Assembly: GCF_000813145.1 (NCBI RefSeq)
Contig: NZ_BAZF01000014.1
Coordinates: forward strand, 51,069-115,068
DNA from: Geobacter sp. OR-1
GTDB lineage: Bacteria > Desulfobacterota > Desulfuromonadia > Geobacterales > DSM-12255
DNA length: 64,000 nucleotides
Direction of reading: 5' to 3'
The notes under the pieces were generated by a model. The model saw only the letters and a program-made list of their open reading frames with translations. It did not search any database and had not been told where the DNA came from. This document shows, piece by piece, positions 9,632 through 18,245 of this stretch. The number at the start of each line of letters is the position of its first letter. Position 1 is the first letter of the stretch. Made by a program: the position numbers and the translations under genes.

Positions 9632-9883
9632 ATGCCGATATACGAATATGAATGTAACGCATGCCACCATAACTTTGAGCTTCGCCAGAAGTTTTCCGAT
9701 GAGCCGGCTAAGACATGCCCCAGTTGCGGCGGTGAAGTCAAGAAGCTTATCTCCTCCGCTGCCTTCTCTCTCAAAGGTGGCGGGTGGTATTCAGAGGGTT
9801 ACAGCACTGGCTCTAAAAACGAAGCCCCGACCTGCCCTTCCGGCGGCAGTTGTGCCGGCTGCCCATCGGCTGCCGCGGCATAA
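9632..9883 (+). CDS. FmdB-type zinc-ribbon regulatory protein
   Basis: The 83-residue protein begins [16 protein letters not shown] and contains two CxxC pairs (CNAC near residue 8 and CPSC near residue 30), the putative zinc ribbon of FmdB-family proteins, followed by a Gly/Ser-rich stretch and a C-terminal Cys cluster ([12 protein letters not shown]). The true start follows an AAAGGAGG site by about ten bases; an ATG seven bases earlier opens only a short frame. The family is small and widespread with no firmly established role. A terminator follows directly. Confidence 0.85.
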   Translation: MPIYEYECNACHHNFELRQKFSDEPAKTCPSCGGEVKKLISSAAFSLKGGGWYSEGYSTGSKNEAPTCPSGGSCAGCPSAAAA

Positions 9884-9901
9884 TCTCCAGATTCAATAAT
9901 T

Positions 9902-9932
9902 GAAAAAAACCTCCCTCTCGGAGGTTTTTTTA
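9902..9932 (+). terminator. Rho-independent terminator after zinc-ribbon gene
   Basis: A hairpin with arms AAAAACCTCC and GGAGGTTTTT around the loop CTCTC is followed by a T run. It ends the yggT cluster before folD. Confidence 0.9.
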
Positions 9933-10009
9933 TGCAATAGATTGTAAACCTTTACAAGAAACCATAGACTGCCTTATTATGCACAAAATTTTCCAAGGAG
10001 CTGAGAAAG

Positions 10010-10858
10010 ATGGCAAACCTTATTGACGGCAAGGCGATAGCCGCTAAAATCCGTGGTGAAATCTCTACTGAGGTTGCTGAACTCAAGAACAAGGGGGTTA
10101 TCCCCGGTCTTGCAGTGGTGCTGGTTGGAGAGGATCCGGCAAGCAAGGTGTACGTCAGCATGAAGGAAAAAGCGTGTCAGGACGTGGGAATATTTTCTGA
10201 CGAGCATAAACTCCCAGCAGACACCACGGAAACAGAACTCCTTGACCTGATAGACAAACTGAACTGCGATCTCAGAATCCACGGCATCCTGGTGCAACTC
10301 CCCCTCCCCAAGCAGATAAACACGGAAAGAGTCCTGGAAGCGATATCTCCGCACAAAGATGTTGACGGATTTCATCCCTACAATGTCGGCAGGCTGGTGG
10401 TGGGAAAACCTGTCTTTCAACCTTGTACACCTTATGGTGTTATGGTCATGCTCAAGGAGACCGGCATCGATCTTAATGGCAAGGAAGTGGTGGTTGTCGG
10501 GCGATCGAATATTGTTGGAAAACCTGTTGCCCTGATGTGCCTGGCGCAGCATGCAACTGTTACCATCTGCCATTCCAGAACCAAGGACCTGGCGGCAAAG
10601 ATAGGAAACGCCGATGTCGTGATTGCTGCGGTTGGCGTGCCAGAAATGATAAAAGGGGACTGGATCAAACAGGGCGCCGTTGTAATTGATGTCGGCGTCA
10701 ATCGTGTTGGAGAAAAGAAATTGGTTGGTGACGTGGAATTTGCCCGAGCCTCTGAGCGCGCATCGGCTATCACCCCTGTACCAGGCGGTGTCGGCCCTAT
10801 GACCATAACCATGCTGCTGCAGAATACCGTTGAATCAGCAAGGAGAACCTGCCGGTGA
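10010..10858 (+). CDS. folD: Bifunctional methylene-THF dehydrogenase / methenyl-THF cyclohydrolase
   Basis: At 282 residues this is the standard FolD length. The catalytic YxxxK appears as YVSMK in the first 55 residues, the substrate loop as [11 protein letters not shown], the cofactor-binding turn as [11 protein letters not shown], and the C-terminal signature as [14 protein letters not shown]. FolD interconverts 5,10-methylene-THF and 10-formyl-THF in the cytoplasm for purines, formyl-Met and one-carbon flow. The gene has a good AAGGAG site and overlaps the following metV-like GTG start by four bases; folD, metV-like and metF therefore form a coupled one-carbon operon. Confidence 0.95.
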   Translation: MANLIDGKAIAAKIRGEISTEVAELKNKGVIPGLAVVLVGEDPASKVYVSMKEKACQDVGIFSDEHKLPADTTETELLDLIDKLNCDLRIHGILVQLPLPKQINTERVLEAISPHKDVDGFHPYNVGRLVVGKPVFQPCTPYGVMVMLKETGIDLNGKEVVVVGRSNIVGKPVALMCLAQHATVTICHSRTKDLAAKIGNADVVIAAVGVPEMIKGDWIKQGAVVIDVGVNRVGEKKLVGDVEFARASERASAITPVPGGVGPMTITMLLQNTVESARRTCR

Positions 10859-11502
10859 TCGTAAGCCAGCAGAAACCGCTGGATGAGATACTTTCTGAAC
10901 TAAGTGGAATGTCTCGACTGTTTCTGGTAGGGTGCGCCAAATGCGCAACTGTCTGCAAAGCAGGTGGCGAAGAAGAGGTCTGGCAGATGCAGGAGAATCT
11001 ATTGGCACTCGGTCTGGAGGTTACCGGCTCGATCGTCATCGACGAAGTCTGCCACATGCTCCGGACAGCCAGAGATTTACGCTCCCGTAAGGAAATGTTG
11101 GACGAGGCTGAGGCGATCCTGGTGCTTGCCTGTGGCGCCGGAGTGCAGTCTGTTTCTTCTACCACATCGAAAAGAACCATTGCCGGGCTGGACACCAAAT
11201 TCCTCGGAAATGTTAGAAGGCTCGGCCAATTCGAGCAGAAATGCTCCCTGTGCGGCGAATGCCTGCTTTCTAGAACCGGCGGTATCTGTCCGGTGACTAT
11301 TTGCCCGAAGGGGCTTTTGAACGGCCCCTGCGGCGGAATGGTAAACGGCTTGTGCGAAATCGATCCCGAAGCCGAATGCGCCTGGAAGTTGATATTTGAC
11401 CGGCTTTCCGATCGCGGCGATGTCGATCGCATCAAAACAACCATCCCTCCCAAAGACAACTCCTCCCGCAAGCGTCCGGGCCGGTTGAAGCTGGAGAAAT
11501 AG
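10855..11502 (+). CDS. metV: MetV-like methylene-THF reductase partner (MTHFR C-terminal zinc/FeS domain)
   Basis: The 215-residue product starts at a GTG that overlaps the folD stop, with AAGGAG upstream. It has an N-terminal Cys cluster ([18 protein letters not shown]) and a C-terminal one ([18 protein letters not shown], then GPCGGMVNG with CE following), as in the MTHFR-associated protein called MetV in acetogens. There, MetV binds MetF and cofactors so that the reductase can accept electrons from donors other than free NADH. It sits directly before metF with no gap, which supports that pairing. The name rests on this context and the Cys pattern. Confidence 0.8.
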   Translation: MIVSQQKPLDEILSELSGMSRLFLVGCAKCATVCKAGGEEEVWQMQENLLALGLEVTGSIVIDEVCHMLRTARDLRSRKEMLDEAEAILVLACGAGVQSVSSTTSKRTIAGLDTKFLGNVRRLGQFEQKCSLCGECLLSRTGGICPVTICPKGLLNGPCGGMVNGLCEIDPEAECAWKLIFDRLSDRGDVDRIKTTIPPKDNSSRKRPGRLKLEK

Positions 11503-12375
11503 ATGCCGTCACCTCTTCAGGCTAAACTCGCCGCCGACAGTTTCGTCATCACCGCAGAGGTATGCCCGCCAAAAGGAAGCGACTGCGCACAATTCTTGAA
11601 TGTTTCGCGCGCTCTCTCTGATCAGGTAGATGCAATAAACATCACGGACAACCAGGGGGCGAACATGCGGATCTCCTCCCTGGCCGCTTCCGCCCTGCTG
11701 ATCAGGGATGGCATCGAGCCGATTTTCCAGCTCACCTGCAGGGACCGGAACCGGCTTGCCCTCCAGAGCGACCTGCTCGGCGCCGCTGCCCTTGGTGTTA
11801 CCAACATTCTGGCGCTCACCGGGGACTACATCAGTTTCGGCGATCATCCCCAAGGGAAACCGGTTTTCGATCTCGACTCGGTCCAGCTTCTGCGGACAAT
11901 TGATGGGCTCAACAACGGCAAGGATATGAACGGCCATCAGTTGAGCGGCAGCACCACTTTTTTTTGCGGAGCTGCTGCTGCACCGGATGCAGAACCCTTT
12001 GAACTTTCACTTATCAAGCTGGAGAAGAAGGTGGCGGCAGGTGCCAGATTCTTCCAGACCCAGGCCATCTTCGATCTCAAGAAGCTGGAGCGATTCAAAA
12101 AAGCAACCCGGCATTTGCAGGTCAAGACAATTGCCGGTATCCTGTTACTCAAATCTGCCGGAATGGCTCGATACATCAACAAGCACATTCCGGGGCTCAC
12201 GATACCGGATATTATAATCGACCAGCTTGCAGGTGCTCCTGACCCTGCAATGAAAGGGCTGGAGATTGCCTGTCGCCTGGCAGTAGAAGCGGCACCTCTT
12301 TGCGACGGCATACACATCATGGCCATGGGGCGCGAAGAACTGATTCCAAACATAGTTGAAACTCTGAAGCGCTAG
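11503..12375 (+). CDS. metF: Methylenetetrahydrofolate reductase
   Basis: The 290-residue protein is a MetF-type TIM barrel: VITAEVCPPKGSD near the start, ITDNQGANMRIS, a conserved FQLTCRDRNRLALQS strand, ILALTGDY, and FFQTQAIFDL with the late IAGILLL. It reduces 5,10-methylene-THF to 5-methyl-THF using FAD, feeding methionine synthesis or the methyl branch of the Wood-Ljungdahl route. It follows metV-like immediately. No CO dehydrogenase/acetyl-CoA synthase genes are in the window, so use in methionine synthesis is the safer assumption. Confidence 0.9.
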   Translation: MPSPLQAKLAADSFVITAEVCPPKGSDCAQFLNVSRALSDQVDAINITDNQGANMRISSLAASALLIRDGIEPIFQLTCRDRNRLALQSDLLGAAALGVTNILALTGDYISFGDHPQGKPVFDLDSVQLLRTIDGLNNGKDMNGHQLSGSTTFFCGAAAAPDAEPFELSLIKLEKKVAAGARFFQTQAIFDLKKLERFKKATRHLQVKTIAGILLLKSAGMARYINKHIPGLTIPDIIIDQLAGAPDPAMKGLEIACRLAVEAAPLCDGIHIMAMGREELIPNIVETLKR

Positions 12376-12441
12376 ACTCCGGATGCCGGGCAGATCAAGT
12401 CACTCCCGTATATCTATTACCTTTGAGAAGGAGATGCTCCG

Positions 12442-13305
12442 ATGCAGGTAAAAAAGGCTGTTTTCCCGGTTGCAGGGCTCGGCACCAGGTTTCTGCCGGC
12501 AACCAAGTCATCGCCGAAAGAGATGCTGCCGCTGATCGACAAGCCTCTGGTGCAATATGTCGTGGAAGAGGCTGTTGCTTCCGGAATCGAGCAGATCCTG
12601 TTCGTCACCGGGCGGGGAAAGCGGGCGCTTGAGGATCATTTCGACATCGCATTCGAACTGGAGGCCCACCTGTACGACAAGGGCAAAGACAAGGAGCTTT
12701 CACACATACGCGAAATAGCCGAAATGGTGGACATTTTCTATGTTAGACAGAAGGAAGCCAAGGGGCTTGGCCATGCCATTCTCTGCGCCAAAGACTTCAT
12801 CGGCAATGAGCCTTTCGCCGTGCTTCTCGGCGACGACATCATCGACTCCGAACGCCCCTGCCTTGGGCAGCTGCTCGACGTCTACCGCAAATATCGCGGA
12901 CCGGTGCTGGCTCTGGAAAAAGTACCGATGGAACTGATCTCGTCCTATGGCTGCGTGAAGGCGAATGCCATCTCGGAACGGGTGTTTGAGGTCGTTGATA
13001 TGGTGGAAAAGCCAAAACAAGAGGAGGCGCCATCCGACCTGGCAATCATCGGACGGTATGTCCTTACCCCGGACATCTTCCCGATCCTGCAACACCAGGC
13101 ACCGGGCAAAGGAGGAGAAATTCAGCTGACCGACGCCATTTTGAAGCTGTCACAAGACGAGGCAATTTACGGCTGCCAGTTTGAGGGGAAGCGCCATGAC
13201 TGCGGAGATAAGCTCGGCTTTCTCAAGGCAACTGTAGATATGGCTCTCAAGCGCGAGGAGTTCAGCGAGGAGTTCAGGAAGTACCTGAAAGGATTGAATC
13301 TATAG
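12442..13305 (+). CDS. galU: UTP-glucose-1-phosphate uridylyltransferase
   Basis: The 287-residue protein has the nucleotide-binding start VFPVAGLGTRFLPATKSSPK, followed by EMLPLIDKPLVQYVVEEA, the LGDD metal motif (VLLGDDIID) and a C-terminal CGDKLGF. GalU makes UDP-glucose for polysaccharide and LPS synthesis. A strong GAGAAGGAG site precedes the ATG. It is 66 bases downstream of metF, possibly a separate unit, and converges with the TonB-like gene. Confidence 0.95.
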   Translation: MQVKKAVFPVAGLGTRFLPATKSSPKEMLPLIDKPLVQYVVEEAVASGIEQILFVTGRGKRALEDHFDIAFELEAHLYDKGKDKELSHIREIAEMVDIFYVRQKEAKGLGHAILCAKDFIGNEPFAVLLGDDIIDSERPCLGQLLDVYRKYRGPVLALEKVPMELISSYGCVKANAISERVFEVVDMVEKPKQEEAPSDLAIIGRYVLTPDIFPILQHQAPGKGGEIQLTDAILKLSQDEAIYGCQFEGKRHDCGDKLGFLKATVDMALKREEFSEEFRKYLKGLNL

Positions 13306-13312
13306 GCACATT

Positions 13313-14137
13313 TTAATAAAGGCGACCACGAAGTGATCCGCTGGAAATTCCGTAATGGAAAAATGCAATCAAGTGAAATCTTTCCTTGTCATATCCTTTT
13401 GGCAAAGAGCCTACCGGGCCTATAAGACCCAGAGTCCGCCTGACTTCGTCATCCAGAATCCTGCTGCCGGAACTTTCAAGTATCTCAACTTGCTCGATCT
13501 CACCTTTGCGATTGAAAGTAATTCTTACCGGCGTGACCCCTTCTATCCCTAACTTTACAGCTTCAGAAGGATAACGCCACACCCCGTAAACCGCAGTTTC
13601 AAAACGCCTCAGAAAAGATCCGAATAGAATGTCGTCGGTATTCAGAAATTTGGTATCGCTCTCCTTTACCTCTTCTTCATACTTCTTCCGGTAACTCTCC
13701 TCAATCCGTGCCAGCTTTCCTGAAGTCGGATACAGCTTCGCAAGATCGGAACTACTCTGCTCCTTTGGCTTGAAAAGGCTCTCTTGCGACAACTTTTGAC
13801 GCTCCAGTTCAACCGAACGCGGTTGTGGCCTTATCTGCGGTTTTGCCGGCGGCATCTCTGCAAAGCGGGCCTTCTTTTCCGTCTGTCGAGAGCCGCGTGG
13901 GGCAGTCTCAACCGGAACCCTCTGATAAGATTCCGATTTACGCGGCACTGCGCTTTCCCCCTTAGGGAGTTGTTTGGTAATTTCCGGAATATCCTGCAGA
14001 TCCACCATGATCGGTTCCTGCGCCGCCTTACGGTCGACCTGCGGCATGAGCAGGAAAAGGAAAAAGAATCCTACATGCAGGAAAAAAGAGAGGGTGAGAG
14101 CAAAGCCCATCGATTTTTCTAGGGGATTATAATGCAT
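13313..14137 (-). CDS. TonB-like energy-transducer protein
   Basis: This 274-residue protein has a single N-terminal helix (GFALTLSFFLHVGFFFLFLL), a Pro/Arg/Gln-rich spacer and a C-terminal TonB/TolA-type domain with PVRITFNRKGEIEQVEILESS read in part and ILDDEVRR. It would span from the inner membrane across the periplasm. No exbB/exbD genes and no TonB-dependent receptor lie nearby, so its partner is unknown and it could equally act as a TolA-like structural protein. It is convergent with galU, with only seven bases between the stops. Confidence 0.75.
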   Translation of the reverse strand: MHYNPLEKSMGFALTLSFFLHVGFFFLFLLMPQVDRKAAQEPIMVDLQDIPEITKQLPKGESAVPRKSESYQRVPVETAPRGSRQTEKKARFAEMPPAKPQIRPQPRSVELERQKLSQESLFKPKEQSSSDLAKLYPTSGKLARIEESYRKKYEEEVKESDTKFLNTDDILFGSFLRRFETAVYGVWRYPSEAVKLGIEGVTPVRITFNRKGEIEQVEILESSGSRILDDEVRRTLGLIGPVGSLPKGYDKERFHLIAFFHYGISSGSLRGRLY

Positions 14138-14237
14138 TAAAGGTCTGTTGTCTCATGGTTGGTAACAGTGGAATTGTATTCCGGCGTCTGTCAAAATGCA
14201 ACCTTTACAGCCCAAAACAGACTCCCGCCGTTATCAA

Positions 14238-14266
14238 TTGACACCACAACTCCATTGACCTATTAT
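14238..14266 (+). promoter_or_regulatory. Sigma-70 promoter for terC
   Basis: TTGACA at 14238-14243 and TATTAT at 14261-14266 are spaced by 17 bases, 37 bases before the terC start. The leader is too short to hold a yybP-ykoY manganese riboswitch, the usual control of alx/terC genes elsewhere. Confidence 0.6.
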
Positions 14267-14303
14267 CCGCTGTCGCAGCAAATCTAGGAACGGACAGAAA
14301 ATT

Positions 14304-15224
14304 ATGGCTGAAAGTACAATGCTCTGGCTGGTTTTTGCCGGTATCATGACGATCATGTTCGCACTGGACTTAGGAGTTTTGAACCGCAAGAGCCACGAAA
14401 TACGATTTCGCGAGGCTCTAGGCTGGACCATCACCTGGGTACTGCTGGCGCTGGCGTTCAATATCTGGATATATGTCGAGATGGGAGAGCAAAAGGCCCT
14501 TGAATTCTTTACCGGTTACCTGATCGAAGAGTCTCTTTCCGTGGACAACCTCTTCGTTTTCATAATGATCTTTTCTTATTTCCACATCTCCAAAGTCCAC
14601 CAGCCCAAAATCCTCAAGTGGGGGATCATCGGCGCACTGCTGATGCGTGCGGGCTTCATCTTTGCCGGCATTGGGCTTATTGAGCGTTTCCACTGGATGC
14701 TGTACATTTTCGGCGGGATTCTTATTGTAACCGGGTTCAAGATGGCTTTCGGCAAGGAAGAGAAGATCGAACCGGAAAAAAACCTTCTGGTCAGGCTGGT
14801 CCGACGATTCATGCCTATAACAAAAAGGGTCCGAGACGACCGCTTTTTTCTGAGAAGAAGCGGCATCACCGCCGCTACCCCCCTCTTCCTGACCCTGCTT
14901 GTTGTCGAATCAAGCGACGTGATTTTCGCCATTGATTCGATTCCGGCTGTGCTTTCGGTAACCAGAGACCCGTTCATAGTCTACACGTCGAACGTCTTTG
15001 CCATTATGGGTCTCCGATCCCTGTACTACCTGCTCGCACATGTGATGGAGATGTTCGTCTATCTGAAACTGGGAATATCCTTCATCCTTGCCTTTGTCGG
15101 CACAAAGATGCTCCTTGCAGACATCTGGCACATTCCGATTCACTTCTCCCTAGGGGTAATAGTTGGGGCGCTGGCAATTGCAATCCTTACCTCGGTTACC
15201 ATCGGCAAACAGCACAAGCAGTGA
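14304..15224 (+). CDS. TerC/Alx family membrane protein
   Basis: The 306-residue protein has about eight helices and TerC landmarks: acidic intramembrane sites in MFALDLGVLNRK and SLSVDNLFVF, and the second half VESSDVIFAIDSIPAVL with DPFIVYTSN. The family exports or handles metal ions such as Mn2+, and in some hosts is tied to tellurite resistance or to metallation of secreted proteins. No ter genes are nearby, so metal homeostasis is more likely than tellurite resistance. Confidence 0.9.
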   Translation: MAESTMLWLVFAGIMTIMFALDLGVLNRKSHEIRFREALGWTITWVLLALAFNIWIYVEMGEQKALEFFTGYLIEESLSVDNLFVFIMIFSYFHISKVHQPKILKWGIIGALLMRAGFIFAGIGLIERFHWMLYIFGGILIVTGFKMAFGKEEKIEPEKNLLVRLVRRFMPITKRVRDDRFFLRRSGITAATPLFLTLLVVESSDVIFAIDSIPAVLSVTRDPFIVYTSNVFAIMGLRSLYYLLAHVMEMFVYLKLGISFILAFVGTKMLLADIWHIPIHFSLGVIVGALAIAILTSVTIGKQHKQ

Positions 15225-15233
15225 ACAACCATG

Positions 15234-16535
15234 CTATGTGAGCATGGTCATCCGCACACGACGGATGCGGCGTCTTTCAAGGCTTTCAACAGTGAACCGC
15301 ACCCCCCCGAATTCAACACTGTCGCCGACATTGAGCAACCTCCCCGCCTGGGCGAGGACAAATCCGGCAATAGTGGTGTAAGAACCCTCCTCCGGCAGGT
15401 CAAGATGAAGGCTCTGATTAGCGTCCCTAACGGTCAGCATGCCGTCAAGCAGGTATGTTTCCCCTTCCTTGACTATCTGGGCCAGTGTCTCCTCGTCGAA
15501 TTCGTCGTCAATTTCGCCCACGATCTCTTCGAGGATATCCTCCATAGTAATGATCCCTTCAATCCCACCGTACTCGTCAACGGCAAAGGCCAAGTGAGTG
15601 CGGGTGGCCTGCATCTGCCTGAGTGCCACGCTTAGTTGGGCCGTAGCAGGGATGAACATAGGCGGATGCGTAAGCTTTTCCAGGTCAAAAGTGAGATCCT
15701 GAGTAGTTTCCAGATACGGTTCAATATCTCGCCGGAAAAGCACTCCGACAATGCTGTCAAGATGCTCGCGATACACCGGAAGCCTGGAATAGCCGAGTTC
15801 CCGGAATGCCCGCTTCGTCTCCTCCAGCGACGCCCCGACTTCCAATGCCGCTACGGCACTACGCGGCACCATGACTTCAATCACTTCAGCATCGGCAAAC
15901 TCGAAAACCCCGTGCAGAAGCTTCTGTTCTTCCGGCTCCAGGTTGCCGCTTTTCTGCGAGGCGTCAATCAGATGCCTCAGCTCATCGGCCGTATATACAG
16001 ATGCATGCTCAACAGTTGGGTGAAGGCCGAAAATACGCACTGTTCGAATGCCTGCCCAGTCAAGAAACCGGATCGGCCAGCGGAATACCTTCTGAAAAAA
16101 CCGCATCGGCCAGGCAATAGCCAGCGCCACCTTTTCGGCACGCTCAAGCGCAAGGGTCTTGGGAGCCAGTTCCCCCAGAACTATATGCAAAACCGTTATT
16201 GCCGTGAATGCAAGTGCAAAGGAGATTGTGTGTCGAGCGGCATCGGAAACCTGGCCTCGAAGCGGAATTTCCAGCAGACGGGCAAATGCAGGCTCTCCGA
16301 TCCAGCCGAGAGCAAGAGACGACATGGTTATGCCAAGCTGAGTGGCAGAGATGTAAATGTTCAGATTATCCACCAACTCCAGCAGTATTTCGGCTCGGCT
16401 TTCCACCCCATCTTCGACAAGAGTCAAAACACGTGACCTTCGAACAGCCACAAGTGAAAATTCCGAGGCAACGAAAAAACCGTTTGCCAGAACAAGCAGA
16501 ATCACCAAACCAATATAAATCACAGTTGATAACAT
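15234..16535 (-). CDS. CorC/HlyC-type membrane protein (DUF21-CBS-CorC_HlyC)
   Basis: The 433-residue product has an N-terminal DUF21 block with about four helices (IYIGLVILLVLANGFFVASE at the start), a CBS pair in the middle (VMVPRSAVAAL, then AFAVDEYGGIEGIITMEDIL read in part, EEIVGEI) and a C-terminal CorC_HlyC domain near SLHLDLP. Older annotations say hemolysin; the family is now tied to Mg2+ and divalent-ion efflux (MpfA/CorC) and has no toxin evidence here. It converges with terC and is divergent from the magnesium-responsive operon that starts at 16735. Confidence 0.9.
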   Translation of the reverse strand: MLSTVIYIGLVILLVLANGFFVASEFSLVAVRRSRVLTLVEDGVESRAEILLELVDNLNIYISATQLGITMSSLALGWIGEPAFARLLEIPLRGQVSDAARHTISFALAFTAITVLHIVLGELAPKTLALERAEKVALAIAWPMRFFQKVFRWPIRFLDWAGIRTVRIFGLHPTVEHASVYTADELRHLIDASQKSGNLEPEEQKLLHGVFEFADAEVIEVMVPRSAVAALEVGASLEETKRAFRELGYSRLPVYREHLDSIVGVLFRRDIEPYLETTQDLTFDLEKLTHPPMFIPATAQLSVALRQMQATRTHLAFAVDEYGGIEGIITMEDILEEIVGEIDDEFDEETLAQIVKEGETYLLDGMLTVRDANQSLHLDLPEEGSYTTIAGFVLAQAGRLLNVGDSVEFGGVRFTVESLERRRIRRVRMTMLT

Positions 16536-16734
16536 GAACGTGATACGCCCTCGTGTTGACTGTAAGTATTACCATCTGCAAGCGTTGTTGTAAACCACCG
16601 TTCATCCGGAATTCTATGGTACACTTTTATACCTTGCTTTTGCCGTGCAATACTGGTACAAAAATATTCATTGCTTGGGAATACGTTCCCCAATTATTCC
16701 TTTATTTTCCAGCAAGTTAAACTCACATACGATT

Positions 16735-16886
16735 CCTCGTTAGGATGAGGCGTTAGCACAAACAAAAGCTACTGCCCAGAAACGTCGAAAGACGCCAATG
16801 TGGTAGACCAGGTCTGGCCGGATTAAGGCTTTACTTAAGGTAGCTGGTGATTACACCTACGTTGTGCTCTGCCAAAACTCGACCAG
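16735..16886 (+). promoter_or_regulatory. M-box (ykoK) magnesium riboswitch
   Basis: The leader holds GTTAGGATGAGG near its 5' end, the hallmark CTGCCCAGAAACGTCGAAAG then ACGCCAAT at about 16772-16799, and a distal strand GCTGGTGATTACACC with CTGCCAAAACTCGACC near 16843-16885. These are the conserved parts of the M-box aptamer, which folds when Mg2+ is plentiful and switches expression off. It lies upstream of an MgtE-domain gene and an Nramp-family gene, consistent with magnesium control of both. The 200 bases before it, back to 16536, hold its promoter region, though I see no clear consensus -35/-10 there. Confidence 0.9.
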
Positions 16887-16913
16887 GGGGGAAGTCACAG
16901 TGCTGGTCTCTGC

Positions 16914-16944
16914 ACAAAACCCCTTCCCTCCGGAGGGGTTTTGT
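16914..16944 (+). terminator. Expression-platform hairpin of the M-box riboswitch
   Basis: Arms ACAAAACCCC and GGGGTTTTGT close over a CTTCCCTCCGG-type loop, ending 18 bases before the mgtE-like ATG. The tail has only a weak T run, so it may act as a terminator or, through its C-rich strand, mask the G-rich ribosome site at 16951-16957. Confidence 0.75.
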
Positions 16945-16961
16945 CGTTATTGGGGGGAACC

Positions 16962-18233
16962 ATGAATCTGATCATAGGCGAGCTTTTCATCAGCTCACTC
17001 CTCGGCAAGACCGCAATAAATGATCTCGGTCAGGATATCGGTAAACTGGTTGACCTGATCATGGTTCCGGGCGAGACCTTCCCCGTGGTTTCCCATATTA
17101 TCCTGAAAAACAGACGTGGGCACTGTGCAGTATCCTGGGATCAGATATCGTTATTCAATCGGGCGGTGATTTCTGTCTCCATGGAGACGCCAGAATCATT
17201 GCCCCTGCATGACCATGCCGAAGGGGAAATATTAGTAAAGCGGGATATCCTCGACAAACAGATAGTTGATGTCGATGGCGCCAAAGTGGTACGAGTCAAC
17301 GACATCAAACTGGGCCGGTTCAACGAGCAGCTCTGCATCATATCGGTAGACATAGGATTTCGCGGGCTTCTACGCCGCTTGGGCTATGAACGGTTCGGAG
17401 AGTCTATTGCCGGGATTTTCCGCCAACAGATCCCGGAAAATGTGATCAGTTGGCGGTTTGTCCAGCCACTGGAAATGCACACCTCTCGACTGGCCCTTAC
17501 CGTTGCCAGAGATCAGATGAAAGAACTGCATCCTGCCGACTTGGCAGACATCATCGAACAGATTCCTGTCACCAATATTCAGACGGTCTTGAATTCCATT
17601 GATTCCGAAACTGCCGGCGACACGCTTTACGAGCTGGAGCCGGAATTCCGGAATAAGCTTATCGAGCAGCTCGGGAGTGAACAGGCTTCCGACATCCTCG
17701 AAGAGATGGCTCCTGATGAAGCTGCCGATGTTCTGGCAGACCTGCCGGAAGAAAAAGCCCAGGAATTACTGGGGCTTATGGAAGCAGATGAGGCAGAAGA
17801 GATTCAGGAACTGATGGAGCACGAGGAGGATTCCGCCGGCGGGTTCATGAACTCCGAGTTCCTCTCGTTAACAAGTGACATGACCATCGAAGATGCTCTC
17901 CGACAGGTTCGACTCGTGGCACCCGACATCGATACTGTGTATTATGCCTATGTACTTGACGATGATGACCGTCTCGAGGGTGTCGTGAGTCTCAAGGACC
18001 TTTTGGTTAACCCGCAGGACCGGGCCATAGCCGAGCTTATGGAAGACAATGTGAAGGCTGTGCATGTCGATTCCGAACCGGAGGAGATCTATCACCTGAT
18101 GACCAAATATAACCTCATCGCCATCCCGGTGCTTGATAATGAAGAAAAAATGGCCGGGATCGTAACTGTTGACGATATACTGCAGCATTTCCTGCCGCAC
18201 CTGGTACGTCGCAAGCGTCATCTATACCACTGA
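16962..18233 (+). CDS. Soluble MgtE-N/CBS domain protein with PRC-barrel-like N-terminus
   Basis: The 423-residue product contains a PRC-barrel-like N-terminus (about residues 1-150), the superhelical MgtE N domain (about 180-285, with LHPADLADIIEQIP and the repeated DEAADVLADLPEEKAQELL), the linking motif HEEDSAGGFM and a CBS pair (about 290-410) ending RRKRHLYH. A full MgtE channel would add five membrane helices after this; none are present. In MgtE these cytosolic parts sense Mg2+ and gate the pore. The gene follows the M-box and lies 12 bases before the Nramp-type gene, so I infer that it senses Mg2+ for that transporter. The ATG at 16962 follows GGGGGG; an earlier TTG at 16941 lies in the hairpin. 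Confidence 0.85.
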   Translation: MNLIIGELFISSLLGKTAINDLGQDIGKLVDLIMVPGETFPVVSHIILKNRRGHCAVSWDQISLFNRAVISVSMETPESLPLHDHAEGEILVKRDILDKQIVDVDGAKVVRVNDIKLGRFNEQLCIISVDIGFRGLLRRLGYERFGESIAGIFRQQIPENVISWRFVQPLEMHTSRLALTVARDQMKELHPADLADIIEQIPVTNIQTVLNSIDSETAGDTLYELEPEFRNKLIEQLGSEQASDILEEMAPDEAADVLADLPEEKAQELLGLMEADEAEEIQELMEHEEDSAGGFMNSEFLSLTSDMTIEDALRQVRLVAPDIDTVYYAYVLDDDDRLEGVVSLKDLLVNPQDRAIAELMEDNVKAVHVDSEPEEIYHLMTKYNLIAIPVLDNEEKMAGIVTVDDILQHFLPHLVRRKRHLYH

Positions 18234-18245
18234 TCAGGAGGATCG

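Noticed and set aside
14138..14303. Possible manganese riboswitch before terC
   Set aside because: Alx/TerC genes are often under yybP-ykoY control, but I find none of its conserved stretches and the leader after the promoter is too short.
15636..16436. A 266-codon open frame on the plus strand
   Set aside because: It is antisense to the CorC/HlyC-type gene, lacks a ribosome site and family phrases, and has the composition of a shadow frame.
15234..16535. Hemolysin
   Set aside because: DUF21-CBS-CorC_HlyC proteins carry this name by history only; the sequence indicates an ion-handling membrane protein.
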